Positions 44,508 through 54,600 of a stretch of 64,000 nt of DNA are shown in pieces. Position 1 is the first letter of the stretch. Every line of letters begins with the position of its first letter. The position numbers and the translations under genes were made by a program. The notes below the pieces were generated by a model. That model worked only from the letters and a program-made list of their open reading frames with translations, was not told the DNA's origin and did not search any database. The stretch is from Kribbella sandramycini (lineage in GTDB: Bacteria; Actinomycetota; Actinomycetes; Propionibacteriales; Kribbellaceae): NCBI RefSeq assembly GCF_013131805.1, contig NZ_JABJRC010000001.1, positions 62,001-126,000 on the forward strand, written 5' to 3'.

Positions 44508-47500
44508 ATGCCCATGCCCAATGCCCCTGCCGCCCGGCGCCGGGCCGGCCGCGTCGCGATCACCACCGTGGTCGCCTCTGCGCTGATAGCCACCCTCTGG
44601 GGCCCGGCCGCCAACGCGGCCCCCCTCAAGGACGACCCCGCCTGGAAGGCCAAGAAGGAAAAACCGGTCCCCACCAAGCCCTTCAAAGCGATCCCCAAGG
44701 CCGCTGACCCGGCCGAAGCCGCCGCCGCGAAACCGGCGCCGAACAAGGTGACCTGGCCGAAGGCCGGCGCCGCCGAGGTCGCCGTCCCGGCAGTCTCCTC
44801 GAACTGGAGCGCGACGCTGGCCGGCGGCCGCCCGGCCGGGAAGAAGACCCAGGCCGGCGCCCTGCCCGTCTGGATCGGTTCGGCCGCCGCGACCACCGCC
44901 GCGGCCGCAACCGCCGATGCCACCCCGACCAAGGTGAAGGTCGATCTGGCCCGCCTCGGCGCCGACGGCCTGCAACTGAAGCTCAACCGCACGGACGGCG
45001 TCGCCAAGAGCGGCAAGGTCTCCCTCCAACTCCGCTACGAAGACTTCCGCGACGCCTTCGGCGGCGACTGGGCCCAGCGCCTGCGCGTGGTCGACCGGTC
45101 GACCGGCAAGCCGCTCGCCGTGCAGAACAACGGCTCCGGCACCCTGACCGCGGAGGTCCCGGTCGGTGCGCAGGCCTCGACGTTCGCCGTCCAGGCCGGC
45201 CCGTCCGGCGGTACCGGCAACTTCGGCGCCTCCCAGCTCGCGCCGACCGCGACCTGGCAGGTCGGCGGCTCGTCGGGCGACTTCGCCTGGCAGTACCCGA
45301 TGAACGTCCCGCCGAGCAACGGCGGTCCCACCCCCAAGCTGAGCCTCGACTACACCTCCGGTGGCGTCGACGGCCGGACCGCCGCCACCAACAACCAGCC
45401 CTCGTGGGGCGGCCAGGGCTTCGAACTGCAGCCCGGCGGCTCGATCGAGCAGCGGTTCGCCTCGTGTGCGTCGAAGAACGAGCAGTCCGGCAACAACGGC
45501 ACCAAGGCGACCGGCGACCTGTGCTGGGCCGGTGAGAACGCGACCTTCACGCTGAACGGCAGGGGCGGCGAGCTGGTCCGCGACGACACGACCGGGGCCT
45601 GGCGCCCGCGCGCGGACGACGGCTCGGTGATCGAGAAGCTCTCCGGCGCCGACAACGGCGACGACGGCCGGCTCGCGGCCGAGAAGGGCGAGTACTGGCG
45701 GCTCACCACCAAGGACGGCACGAAGTACTACTTCGGCCTGAACAAGCTGCCCGGCGCCACCGACCAGCGCACCAACTCGGGCTGGACGGTCCCGGTCTTC
45801 GGCAACCACTCCGGTGAGCAGTGCTTCGCCACCGGCAACTTCGCCGGCTCGTGGTGCCAGCAGATCTACAAGTGGAACCTGGACTACGTCGTGGACCGGC
45901 ACGGCAACACGATGAGCCTGTTCTACGACAAGGAGACCAACTACTACGGCCGCAACTCCACCGCGACCGCGGTGACGCCGTACGTGCGCGGCGGCAACGT
46001 CCGCACCATCGAGTACGGCCAGCGCGACGGCGCCGTCTTCAGCACCAAGGCCGTCGGCAAGGTCGAGTTCGGCACCGCCGAGCGGTGCCTCGACAACAGC
46101 GGCTGCGCAAAGCCCGAGGACTACCCGGACACGCCGCTCGACCAGCGCTGTATCGGCGCCGGCGGCACGCAGCCGGCCAACTGCGACAACAAGTTCAACC
46201 CGGCGTTCTTCACCACGAAGAAGCTCACCAAAGTCAGCACCTACGTCAACCGCGGCACGACCTTCGACCTGGTCAGCACCTGGAACCTGCGGCACACCTT
46301 CCCCGACAACGGCGACGGCACCAAGCCCGGCCTGTGGCTCGAGGCGATCACGTACGCCGGTCACGTCGGCAGCGCCGGCGGCGTACCGATCCCCGAGGTG
46401 AACCTGGACGGCGAGCAGCTCGCCAACCGGGTCGACGCCGCCGGCGACAACCTGCCCGAGATGAAGTGGTGGCGCGTCAACCGCGTCTCCTACGGCACCG
46501 GCGGCGAGCTCGCGGTCAAGTACGACGGCACGGACTGCGCACCCAACGACAAACCGGCCTCCGCCGACACCAACGGGCGTCGCTGTCACCCGATGAAGTG
46601 GACGCCGCCCGGCTCCACCGAGCGTGAGGACTGGTTCCACAAGTACGTCGTCAAGACCGTCACCGAGACCGACCGGGTCACCGGCACCCAGCCGATGGTG
46701 ACCACCGTCGAGTACCCGGACGCCCCGGCCTGGCGGCACGACGACGAGGACGGCCTGGTCGAGATCGGCCAGAAGACCTGGTCGCAGTGGCGCGGCTACG
46801 ACCGCACGATCGTCCGCAAGGGCAACGTCGGCGGGCCGCAGATCGTCACCGAGAACCGCTACTTCCGCGGGATGGACGGCGACCGGCTGAAGGAGAAGGA
46901 CAAGTTCAAGGACGTTTACGTCGTCGACTCCACCGGCGTGAAGGTGGACGACCTGGCGCCGCTGACCGGGCAGCCGCTGGAGACCCGGACCTTCAACGGC
47001 GCCGAAGTGGTCCAGCGGACGGTCAACGAGCAGTGGGTCTCCAAGGCGACCTCGACCCGGGTCCGCCCGTGGGCGACCGTCAGCGCCTTCCAAGTCCAGC
47101 AGAGCGGTAACCGCCAGTTCGAGACGCTCACCGGCGGCGGTCAGCGGAAGAGCCAGGCCGCCAACAAGTACGACGACAACGGCGTTCTGCTCAGCCGCAG
47201 TGACCTCAAGGACCTGGGCACCGACTCCGACGACACCTGCACCACCTACGAGTACACGGCCAACGCGGCCGCCGGGATCAGCGAGATCCCGAAACGTGAG
47301 CTCACCGTCGGCGTCGCCTGCGGCAAGCCGTACACGCAGGACCAGGTGATCTCCGACAACCGCACCTACTACGACGGCGCCACCGACATCAACGCGGCGC
47401 CGGAGCGTGGGAACGTCACCAAGACCGAGCGGCTGTCCGGGTTCAAGGCCAACGGGCTGCCGGACTACCAGGTCACCGGGACGACGGAGTACGACGCGCT

Positions 47501-50500
47501 CGGCCGCGCGATCAAGATGACCAACCCCAAGAACCAGAGCAGCTCGGTCGTCTACACCCCGGCCGGCCCCGGCCCGGTGACCAAGGTCGAGTCGACCAAG
47601 CCGAACGGGCACAAGACGAGTATCGAGCTCGAGCCGGCCTGGGGTCAGCAGGTCGCCACGGTCGACGAGGCCGGTAAGCGCACCGAGGTGACGTACGACG
47701 CCCTCGGCCGGACGACGAAGGTCTGGTACCCGGGCCGCACCGGTGCGGCCAACTTCTCCGCCAAGGCCGGCGCGAACGTGGCCGGTCTGGCGGCCGCGGC
47801 CGACAACGCGGCCACGGCCGACGTCGAGTACACCTACGGCATCTTCGCCAACTCGCCGTCGTCCGTCACCACGCGCACCTTGCAGAGCGACAACAGCGTC
47901 GAGGACTCGATCCAGCTGTTCGACGGCCTGATGCGGCCCCGGCAGTCCAAGGAGACGGGCCGGACCGGCGGCTCGATCGTCAACAACCTCCAGTACGACA
48001 GCCGCGGGCTGGAAGTGAAGGAGGACGGGCCGTTCTATTCGGACACCCCGGTCACCGAGCAGCTGCTGATCCCGGTCGAGGAGGAGCTGCCGACCCAGAA
48101 GGTCACCCAGTACGACCTGGCCGGCCGCCCGACCGTCGAGCAGGTGAAGTCCTTCAACAACGTGCTGTGGGAGACCAAGCACACCTACAGCGGTGACAGC
48201 GAGACGATCGACCCGCCGACCGGCGAGACCCCGGTGACCCGGGTGACCGACGTCCAGGGCCGGCTGCTCGAGCTGCGCCAGTACACCGGCGACAGTGCGA
48301 CCGGCGCGTACGACTCGACGAAGTACGCGTACGACGCGAAGGGCCAGCTGGCGTCCGTCACGGACCCGGCCGGTAACAAGTGGAGCTACAAGTACGACAT
48401 CTTCGGCCGGAAGATCGAGGAGACCGACCCGGACAAGGGCATCACGACCAACACCTACGACGAGCTCGACCGGCTGATCACCACGAAGGACGGCCGCGGC
48501 AAGATCACGGCCTTCGAGTACGACGTCCTCGGCCGGACGACCGCGAAACGTGACGGCGGGCCGACCGGCCGGACCGTCGCGGAGTGGGTCTACGACACCC
48601 TGCTCCCGGGCATGCCGACCTCGTCGACCCGGATCGACAAGAACGGCAACAGGTACGTCAGCCGCGTGACCGGCTACGACGACCGCGGCCGGGCCACCGG
48701 CAGCGAGTACGAGATCCCGGCCAACGAGGGCGCGCTGAAGGGCACGTACAAGTTCGCGAGCACCTACAAGGACGACGGCCAGCTCGCGACCGAGACGCTG
48801 CCGCAGGCCGGTACCCTGCCGGCCGAGACGCTGACCTACGGCTACAACGCGCAGGACCAGCCGACCACGCTGGCCTCGGGTCTGTCGACGTACGTCCGCG
48901 GGACGACGTACACCTCGTTCGGTGAGGCCGAGAAGATCACCATGGGCTCGGCGAACGGCAAGTGGCTCTCGATCGGCTACAGCTACGAGGACGGCACCCG
49001 CCGGCTCTCGAAGGTGACCACCGAGAAGGAGACGCTGCCGCGGCGGGTCTCCGAGGTCGAGTACCTGTACGACGACTCCGGCAACATCAAGCAGCTCAAC
49101 GACACCCCGTCGAGCGCCAGCGGCGAGCAGACCGACACGCAGTGCTTCAGCTACGACTACCTGCGCCGGATGACCGGAGCCTGGACGCCGAAGGCCGGCG
49201 AGGACAACACTCCGGGTGACTGCGCCGCCGCTCCGACCGCGGCGAGCCTGGGCGGCCCGGCGCCGTACTGGCACAAGTGGACGTTCGACAAGGTCGGCAA
49301 CCGGGAGAGCGAGACCAAGACCTGGGCCGGCGGCTCGACCACGGCGACCTACAAGTACCCGGCAGCTGGGCAGGCTCAGCCGCACGCGGTACAGAAGGTC
49401 ATCACCACCGGTACCGGCATGCCGGCCGGCGGCCGGACCGACACCTACACCTACAACGCCAGCGGCGACCGGACCCAGCGGACGATCGGCGGCGGCGCTG
49501 CCGAGGACTACAACTGGAACGACGAGGGTGATCTGGAGTCCGTCAAGAAGGTCGGCGGCCAGGAGACGTCGTACCTGTACGACGCCAACGGCGAGCGGCT
49601 GATCCGGCGGGACAACACCGGTACGACGCTCTACCTGGGCAACACCGAACTGCTGCTGAAGCCGAACGCAACGGTTGCCGAAGGCACCCGCTACTACCAG
49701 CTCGGCGGCAAGACCGTCGCCGTCCGGCAGCAGGACAAGGTCAGCTGGCTCGGCGCCGACCACCACGGCACCTCGAACACCGCCGTGGCCGACAACGCGA
49801 CGCAAACGGTGCAGCGGCGGCGCGAAGACCCGTACGGCAACAGCCGCGGGACGGCGCCGGCCGACTGGCCGGGGCAGCGCGGCTTCGTCGGCGGTACCAA
49901 CGATCCGTCCACCGGACTCGTCCATCTCGGAGCCCGCGAGTACGACCCGACGATCGGCAAGTTCATCTCGGTCGATCCGAAGGTGACGATCGCCGATCCG
50001 CAGACGCTGAACGCCTATACCTACAGCAACAACAACCCGATCACATTCAGCGACCCGGACGGAATGTCCTGGTTCAGCAGCATCGTCGAGAGCATCAAGA
50101 CCGTCTCCAAGACCGTCACCCAGCGCGTCGTCGAGCAGTACAAGGAGACCATCCAGGTCGCCTCGACCGTCGTCACCTGGGTCCGCGACCGGGCCACCGA
50201 AACCCTCGAGGCGGTCAAGTACGTCGTCACCCACCCGGTCGAGGTCATCAAACAGGTCGAGAAGACGATCAAGACCGTCGTCAAGGAGACCGTCAAAGTC
50301 GCGGTCAAGGTCGCCAAGAAGGTCAACGAGATCCGCAAGGATCCCGTCGGCTCGATCAAGAAGGCGGCCGCCGCCGCGGTCAAGACGGCCAAAGCAGTAG
50401 CCCACGCGGCCAAGGCCGTCGCGGTCAAGGCAGCCAAATGGGTCTACGAGAACCGCGCGATGATCCTGCAGGTCGTCGCCGAAGTCGCTCTCACGATCGC

Positions 50501-50915
50501 CATCGGCGCGATCACCGGCGGCGTCGGGGCGCTGGCGGTGCGCGGGGCGATGACCGCGATCCGGCTCGCCGCCAGCACCAAGCGGATCCAGACCGCCGCC
50601 CGGGGTATCGAGCGGGCGACGAACAAGTTCAACTCGTCCCGGGTCCTGAAGCGGGCCAGTGACGAGCCCGGGCCGTTCCACAACTTCCCGGAGTCGTTCG
50701 ACGATGTCATATTCTCGAAGGGCACCCGCACGGTGACGCAGAACTTCTTCAACAAACCGAAACCCGGGATGAGCAACGACTCGATCATGTACAAGCTGCC
50801 CGGCAACATCAACGGACGGAGCGGGAACTTCGAGATCGCCACCCGGCCGACCGCCAGCGGGCGTTCCGAGCTCATCATGCACCGCTTCTTCAACCCGACG
50901 AGGCGAGGCAAGTGA
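44508..50915 (+). CDS. Secreted Rhs/YD-repeat polymorphic toxin
   Basis: A 2135-residue protein. Residues about 1-42 are a signal peptide (RRRAGRVAITTVVASALIA). An SpvB/TcdB-like region starts near 265 (FAWQYPMNVPPSNGG, LSLDYTSGG). From about 1000 to 1650 there are many YD repeats (YDALGRTTKVWYPG, YDLAGRPTVEQ, YDELDRLITTKDGRGK). The Rhs core ends near 1852 with REYDPTIGKFISVDPK and NNNPITFSDPDG. Beyond the core is a Lys/Val/Ala-rich helical linker, a hydrophobic stretch (about 1985-2025) and a unique 85-residue tail from ASDEPGPFHNFP, the likely toxin. The following gene overlaps by 4 bases and is the likely immunity gene. The toxin activity is not identified. Confidence 0.9.
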   Translation: MPMPNAPAARRRAGRVAITTVVASALIATLWGPAANAAPLKDDPAWKAKKEKPVPTKPFKAIPKAADPAEAAAAKPAPNKVTWPKAGAAEVAVPAVSSNWSATLAGGRPAGKKTQAGALPVWIGSAAATTAAAATADATPTKVKVDLARLGADGLQLKLNRTDGVAKSGKVSLQLRYEDFRDAFGGDWAQRLRVVDRSTGKPLAVQNNGSGTLTAEVPVGAQASTFAVQAGPSGGTGNFGASQLAPTATWQVGGSSGDFAWQYPMNVPPSNGGPTPKLSLDYTSGGVDGRTAATNNQPSWGGQGFELQPGGSIEQRFASCASKNEQSGNNGTKATGDLCWAGENATFTLNGRGGELVRDDTTGAWRPRADDGSVIEKLSGADNGDDGRLAAEKGEYWRLTTKDGTKYYFGLNKLPGATDQRTNSGWTVPVFGNHSGEQCFATGNFAGSWCQQIYKWNLDYVVDRHGNTMSLFYDKETNYYGRNSTATAVTPYVRGGNVRTIEYGQRDGAVFSTKAVGKVEFGTAERCLDNSGCAKPEDYPDTPLDQRCIGAGGTQPANCDNKFNPAFFTTKKLTKVSTYVNRGTTFDLVSTWNLRHTFPDNGDGTKPGLWLEAITYAGHVGSAGGVPIPEVNLDGEQLANRVDAAGDNLPEMKWWRVNRVSYGTGGELAVKYDGTDCAPNDKPASADTNGRRCHPMKWTPPGSTEREDWFHKYVVKTVTETDRVTGTQPMVTTVEYPDAPAWRHDDEDGLVEIGQKTWSQWRGYDRTIVRKGNVGGPQIVTENRYFRGMDGDRLKEKDKFKDVYVVDSTGVKVDDLAPLTGQPLETRTFNGAEVVQRTVNEQWVSKATSTRVRPWATVSAFQVQQSGNRQFETLTGGGQRKSQAANKYDDNGVLLSRSDLKDLGTDSDDTCTTYEYTANAAAGISEIPKRELTVGVACGKPYTQDQVISDNRTYYDGATDINAAPERGNVTKTERLSGFKANGLPDYQVTGTTEYDALGRAIKMTNPKNQSSSVVYTPAGPGPVTKVESTKPNGHKTSIELEPAWGQQVATVDEAGKRTEVTYDALGRTTKVWYPGRTGAANFSAKAGANVAGLAAAADNAATADVEYTYGIFANSPSSVTTRTLQSDNSVEDSIQLFDGLMRPRQSKETGRTGGSIVNNLQYDSRGLEVKEDGPFYSDTPVTEQLLIPVEEELPTQKVTQYDLAGRPTVEQVKSFNNVLWETKHTYSGDSETIDPPTGETPVTRVTDVQGRLLELRQYTGDSATGAYDSTKYAYDAKGQLASVTDPAGNKWSYKYDIFGRKIEETDPDKGITTNTYDELDRLITTKDGRGKITAFEYDVLGRTTAKRDGGPTGRTVAEWVYDTLLPGMPTSSTRIDKNGNRYVSRVTGYDDRGRATGSEYEIPANEGALKGTYKFASTYKDDGQLATETLPQAGTLPAETLTYGYNAQDQPTTLASGLSTYVRGTTYTSFGEAEKITMGSANGKWLSIGYSYEDGTRRLSKVTTEKETLPRRVSEVEYLYDDSGNIKQLNDTPSSASGEQTDTQCFSYDYLRRMTGAWTPKAGEDNTPGDCAAAPTAASLGGPAPYWHKWTFDKVGNRESETKTWAGGSTTATYKYPAAGQAQPHAVQKVITTGTGMPAGGRTDTYTYNASGDRTQRTIGGGAAEDYNWNDEGDLESVKKVGGQETSYLYDANGERLIRRDNTGTTLYLGNTELLLKPNATVAEGTRYYQLGGKTVAVRQQDKVSWLGADHHGTSNTAVADNATQTVQRRREDPYGNSRGTAPADWPGQRGFVGGTNDPSTGLVHLGAREYDPTIGKFISVDPKVTIADPQTLNAYTYSNNNPITFSDPDGMSWFSSIVESIKTVSKTVTQRVVEQYKETIQVASTVVTWVRDRATETLEAVKYVVTHPVEVIKQVEKTIKTVVKETVKVAVKVAKKVNEIRKDPVGSIKKAAAAAVKTAKAVAHAAKAVAVKAAKWVYENRAMILQVVAEVALTIAIGAITGGVGALAVRGAMTAIRLAASTKRIQTAARGIERATNKFNSSRVLKRASDEPGPFHNFPESFDDVIFSKGTRTVTQNFFNKPKPGMSNDSIMYKLPGNINGRSGNFEIATRPTASGRSELIMHRFFNPTRRGK

Positions 50916-51463
50916 TCGGCCCCGGCCGGGTCTTCCCGGCGGAGTACGAGGCGCAGCTCACCGATCTCCCAGCGGCCGGCGGCGCCGACGTCGAGCTCGT
51001 CGCCGGGAGTCGCGGCAGCATCTTCGTGACGATCGAGCCCAGCAGCGGCCCGGCGTGGACCGGCGAGTTCGGCGGCGAGGCGCTGGTACGGACCGCGGCG
51101 ACCGGCCTGTACCCGACGCCGAGCCCGGTCCGGCTGTGCGTCGTCGACCGCGGGACGGCGTTCCTCGCCGACGTACTGGCGCCGGCTCGTTCCGAGCAGC
51201 TCGAGATCGATGATCCGGTGATGGATGTCCGGCCGGCCGTCAGCGAACGCCTGCTGTTGCTGATCGGTCGCTGGACGATCACGGCGGTCGGCCCGGACGG
51301 CATCGTCTGGACATCACCGCGGATCGCCTTCGACGGGCTCCGGGTGGACGAGATCGGCGACGGTCTGCTCCGTGGGGTGGCGGATCCCGAGGACGACGAA
51401 CCGCGCGACTTCGCGGTCGACCTGCGGACCGCACAGGTCGTCGGCGGCGCCGGGATCGACTAG
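50912..51463 (+). CDS. Probable immunity protein for the Rhs toxin
   Basis: A 183-residue soluble protein with no signal peptide or membrane segment, acidic overall, consistent with a cytoplasmic antitoxin. It starts at GTG 50912 within the Rhs stop (GTGA) and is followed by a terminator, so the pair forms one unit. The carboxy half has the pattern GIVWTSPRIAFDGLRVDEIGDGLLRGV with FAVDLRTAQVVGG at the end, seen in a widespread family of small cytosolic proteins of unknown role. Immunity function is inferred only from position and cellular location. Confidence 0.72.
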   Translation: MIGPGRVFPAEYEAQLTDLPAAGGADVELVAGSRGSIFVTIEPSSGPAWTGEFGGEALVRTAATGLYPTPSPVRLCVVDRGTAFLADVLAPARSEQLEIDDPVMDVRPAVSERLLLLIGRWTITAVGPDGIVWTSPRIAFDGLRVDEIGDGLLRGVADPEDDEPRDFAVDLRTAQVVGGAGID

Positions 51464-51480
51464 GACCGTCGCCATACACC

Positions 51481-51523
51481 GCGCCGGGCATCGTTCGGGT
51501 CAACTCGAGACGATGCCCGGCGC
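51481..51523 (+). terminator. Terminator of the Rhs-immunity operon
   Basis: A perfect 14-bp inverted repeat (51481-51494 and 51510-51523, arm GCGCCGGGCATCGT) with a 15-base loop, 17 bases after the stop codon. Confidence 0.85.
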
Positions 51524-51610
51524 CGGTTGCGAACGTAGGACATCGAGCTGGGCGCCGCCGTGCCCCGGCCGGCCTGTTTCCGTGGGGTCTTCACAGTGAG
51601 GTGATCGCAG

Positions 51611-54600
51611 ATGCGATGGGGAGCTTTGACAGCGGGGGTCGCCGCTGCCGGATTGTTGTGGCCGATGGCAACGGTATCTGCCGTCGGAGCCGGAGCCGGA
51701 CCCGAGGCGCCGGCCGCACTCGACACGGCGGCCGGAGATCTCTCACCGATGGGGACGGCGACGACGCGGGCCCGGGAGACCGGAAAGCGGGTTGAGGTCG
51801 AGGGGTTGCGGTCGGAGACGGGGTCGGTGTTTGCGAATCCGGATGGGACGAAGACGCTGGAGCAGCATGCGGTGCCGGTGCGGGTTCGGCGGGGGAAGGG
51901 GTGGGTGAAGCCGGATGCGACGTTGGTGAAGGGGGCTGACGGGAGTATTCGGCCGCGGGCGGCGGTGACGCCGGTTGTGTTGTCGGGGGGTGGGTCGGGG
52001 CATTTGCTGACGATCGGGAGGCGGGGGCAGCAGGTTGCGATGGGATGGCCGGGGCGGTTGCCGGCGCCGCGGTTGAGTGGGGACACGGCGACTTATCCGG
52101 AGGTGTTGCCGGGGGTCGATCTGCGGATCGTGGTGGGGATCACGGACTTCCAGCATCTGCTGGTGGTGAAGAACCGGGCGGCGGCGGGGAATCCGGCGTT
52201 GCGGACGCTGCGGTACCCGATCAGCAGCGACAGCCTCAAGCTTTCGGTGCGCAAGGACGGGACGACCGTTGCCCAGGGCAAGAAGGGTGAGACGGTGTTC
52301 ACCGCTCCCCCGCCGACGATGTGGGACGCCGCGCGGAAGACGGCGCGGATCGGGATCAAGCTGGCTGGGACGACGATGGACCTGACGCCGGATCGCGGGC
52401 TGCTCGCCGATCCGGCAACGAAGTACCCGGTGCTGATCGACCCGTCGCTCAGCGGCGGGCTGGTCAACTGGCTGCACGTCAGCACGAAGATGTCCGGCAG
52501 CGACCACGGCTGGGCGTACGACCGTAACGACGAGGGCGCCAAGATGGGCGCGATCTACGGCGAGACCAACCACCGGTACCGCTCGATGTTCCTGCTGAAC
52601 ACCACGAACGGCGCGCAGACGATCGCGGGCAGCCAGATCATCAAGGCCACCTTCCGGATCACGATCAACAAGTCGCCGGACGGCGTCGCGCGCCCGGTCC
52701 AGCTGTGGTGGCTGAACCAGCTGAAGACCACGGACGTCGTCAACTGGGGCAACCAGGAGGGGTACTGGCGCCAGCACGTCGCCACCTCGACCGGTGAGGC
52801 CTATCCGTGGCACGAGGACAACCCGATCGAGTTCGGCAACGACACGCTGCGCACCATCGTCCAGGGCATCGCCGACCGGCGCGAGCCGCAGGTCGCCTTC
52901 GGGCTGCGGGCGGAGAACGAGTCCGACGGCTGGCAGTGGAAGAAGTTCCACCCGAACACCGCGGTCATCTCGATCGACTACAACACGCCGCCGCGGATGC
53001 CGAAGAACCTCAACTTCACCCGGCCGCGGCCCTGTGGCACGGCGCAGTCGCCGACGGCGATCGCGACCCTGCAGCCGCAGTTCGGGGCGATCGCGAACGA
53101 CCCCGACGCCGGCGACAACGTGACGACCAAGCTGCAGATCCTGGACGCCGCGGGCACCGAGGTGTACGCCTCCGACGTCGGCCCGACGGTCAGCGGCGCG
53201 GCGTTCTCCTGGCCCGAGGTCCCGGTCGACAAGCTGATCGCCAACACGCCGTACCGGTACAAGGCCACGACGCGCGACGCGCATGCGAGCGGCCCGCCGA
53301 CGCCGGAGTGCTGGTTCGTCGTGGACAAGATCAAGCCGGCGATGCCGATCGTCCAGTCGACCGACTTCCCCAACGGCGAGCCGGTGACGAAGCTCCGGAC
53401 GGCGGGCAAGGTCACGTTCAAGATCGGCGCGGCGGCCGACACCGACGTGACCGAGTTCCTGTTCGGATACCAGCAGGACAAGATGACGATGCGGGTCAAG
53501 CGGGACGCGAGCGGTACCGCGACCATCCCGGTCACGATCGACATCCCCGAGGGGTCGCAGAGTCCGCCGTCCGCGATGTTGTTCGTGAAGGCCGTGGACC
53601 GCGCGGGGAACCTCAGCGACAAGTTCCGCCAGTGGAGTCTGCAGGCGCTCGAGGAGGAGGCGCCGGCCCGGACCCACGTCCGCAACGACGTGAACGGTGA
53701 CGGCCGCGCGGACGTGACGTCGGTCGTCGACCACGGCTACGGCCGCACCGCGGTGTGGAACTTCGGCTCGGCCGGTAACAGCACCTTCTTCCCCGGGTAC
53801 ATCGGCTGGGACAGCCGGGAGGGCGGCGGCTTCAACCTCTACCGCACCCGGCCGGTCCAAGGTGATCTGGACGGCGACGGCAAGACCGATCTGGCGCTGT
53901 TCCGCGAGGGCGCCGGCCGGCAGATCTGGCTCTACAAGCTGAAGTCGGACGGCAACCGGTACGACGCGCCGCCGGCGCTGTGGACCAGTGGGCCGAACGG
54001 CTGGCCGCTGAGCACCGCGCGGATGATCGGCGGCGACGTCGACGGTGACGGCAAGGACGACATCGTCGTCCAGAACGCCGGAACCGACAGCTGGAGCTCG
54101 CTCGTCTACCGCGCCGCGAACAACTTCGCCACCCCGACGACTTGGGTGACGTCGGCCGCCGGCAACCCCTGGTCGGCCAGCGCGCCGTTGCTCGCCGACA
54201 TCGACGGCGACAACAAGCTCGACCTGGTCAGCGTCCGGAACCTGAACGGCTGCCGGACGACGGTCGACCTGTACCGCTCGACGGGTAGCTCGTTCGCCGC
54301 GGCCCGGACGATCTTCGATTCCGGCGCCGGCGGCTTGTGCTGGGAGAAGGCGCGGCCCGCGGTCGCGGATGTGAACGGGGACGGGAAGGACGACATCGTC
54401 GCGTTGTACGAGTACGGCGTCACGGCCGGTCAGACCGATGCCGGGCTGACCGTGCTGCAGTCGAACGGGACGGCGCTGACGCAGAGCTCTTGGTGGCGCA
54501 AGACCGTCGACCTCGACCTGTCGAAGGCGACGCTGACCACCGGCGACTACGACCAGGACAAGCGGGACGACGTCGCGATCCTGTACGCCGGGGGCACGGC

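Noticed and set aside
44124-50882. A very long open frame on the minus strand opposite the Rhs gene
   Set aside because: It mirrors the coding frame in GC-rich DNA, has low-complexity Arg/Gly/Val/Asp composition and no recognisable domain.
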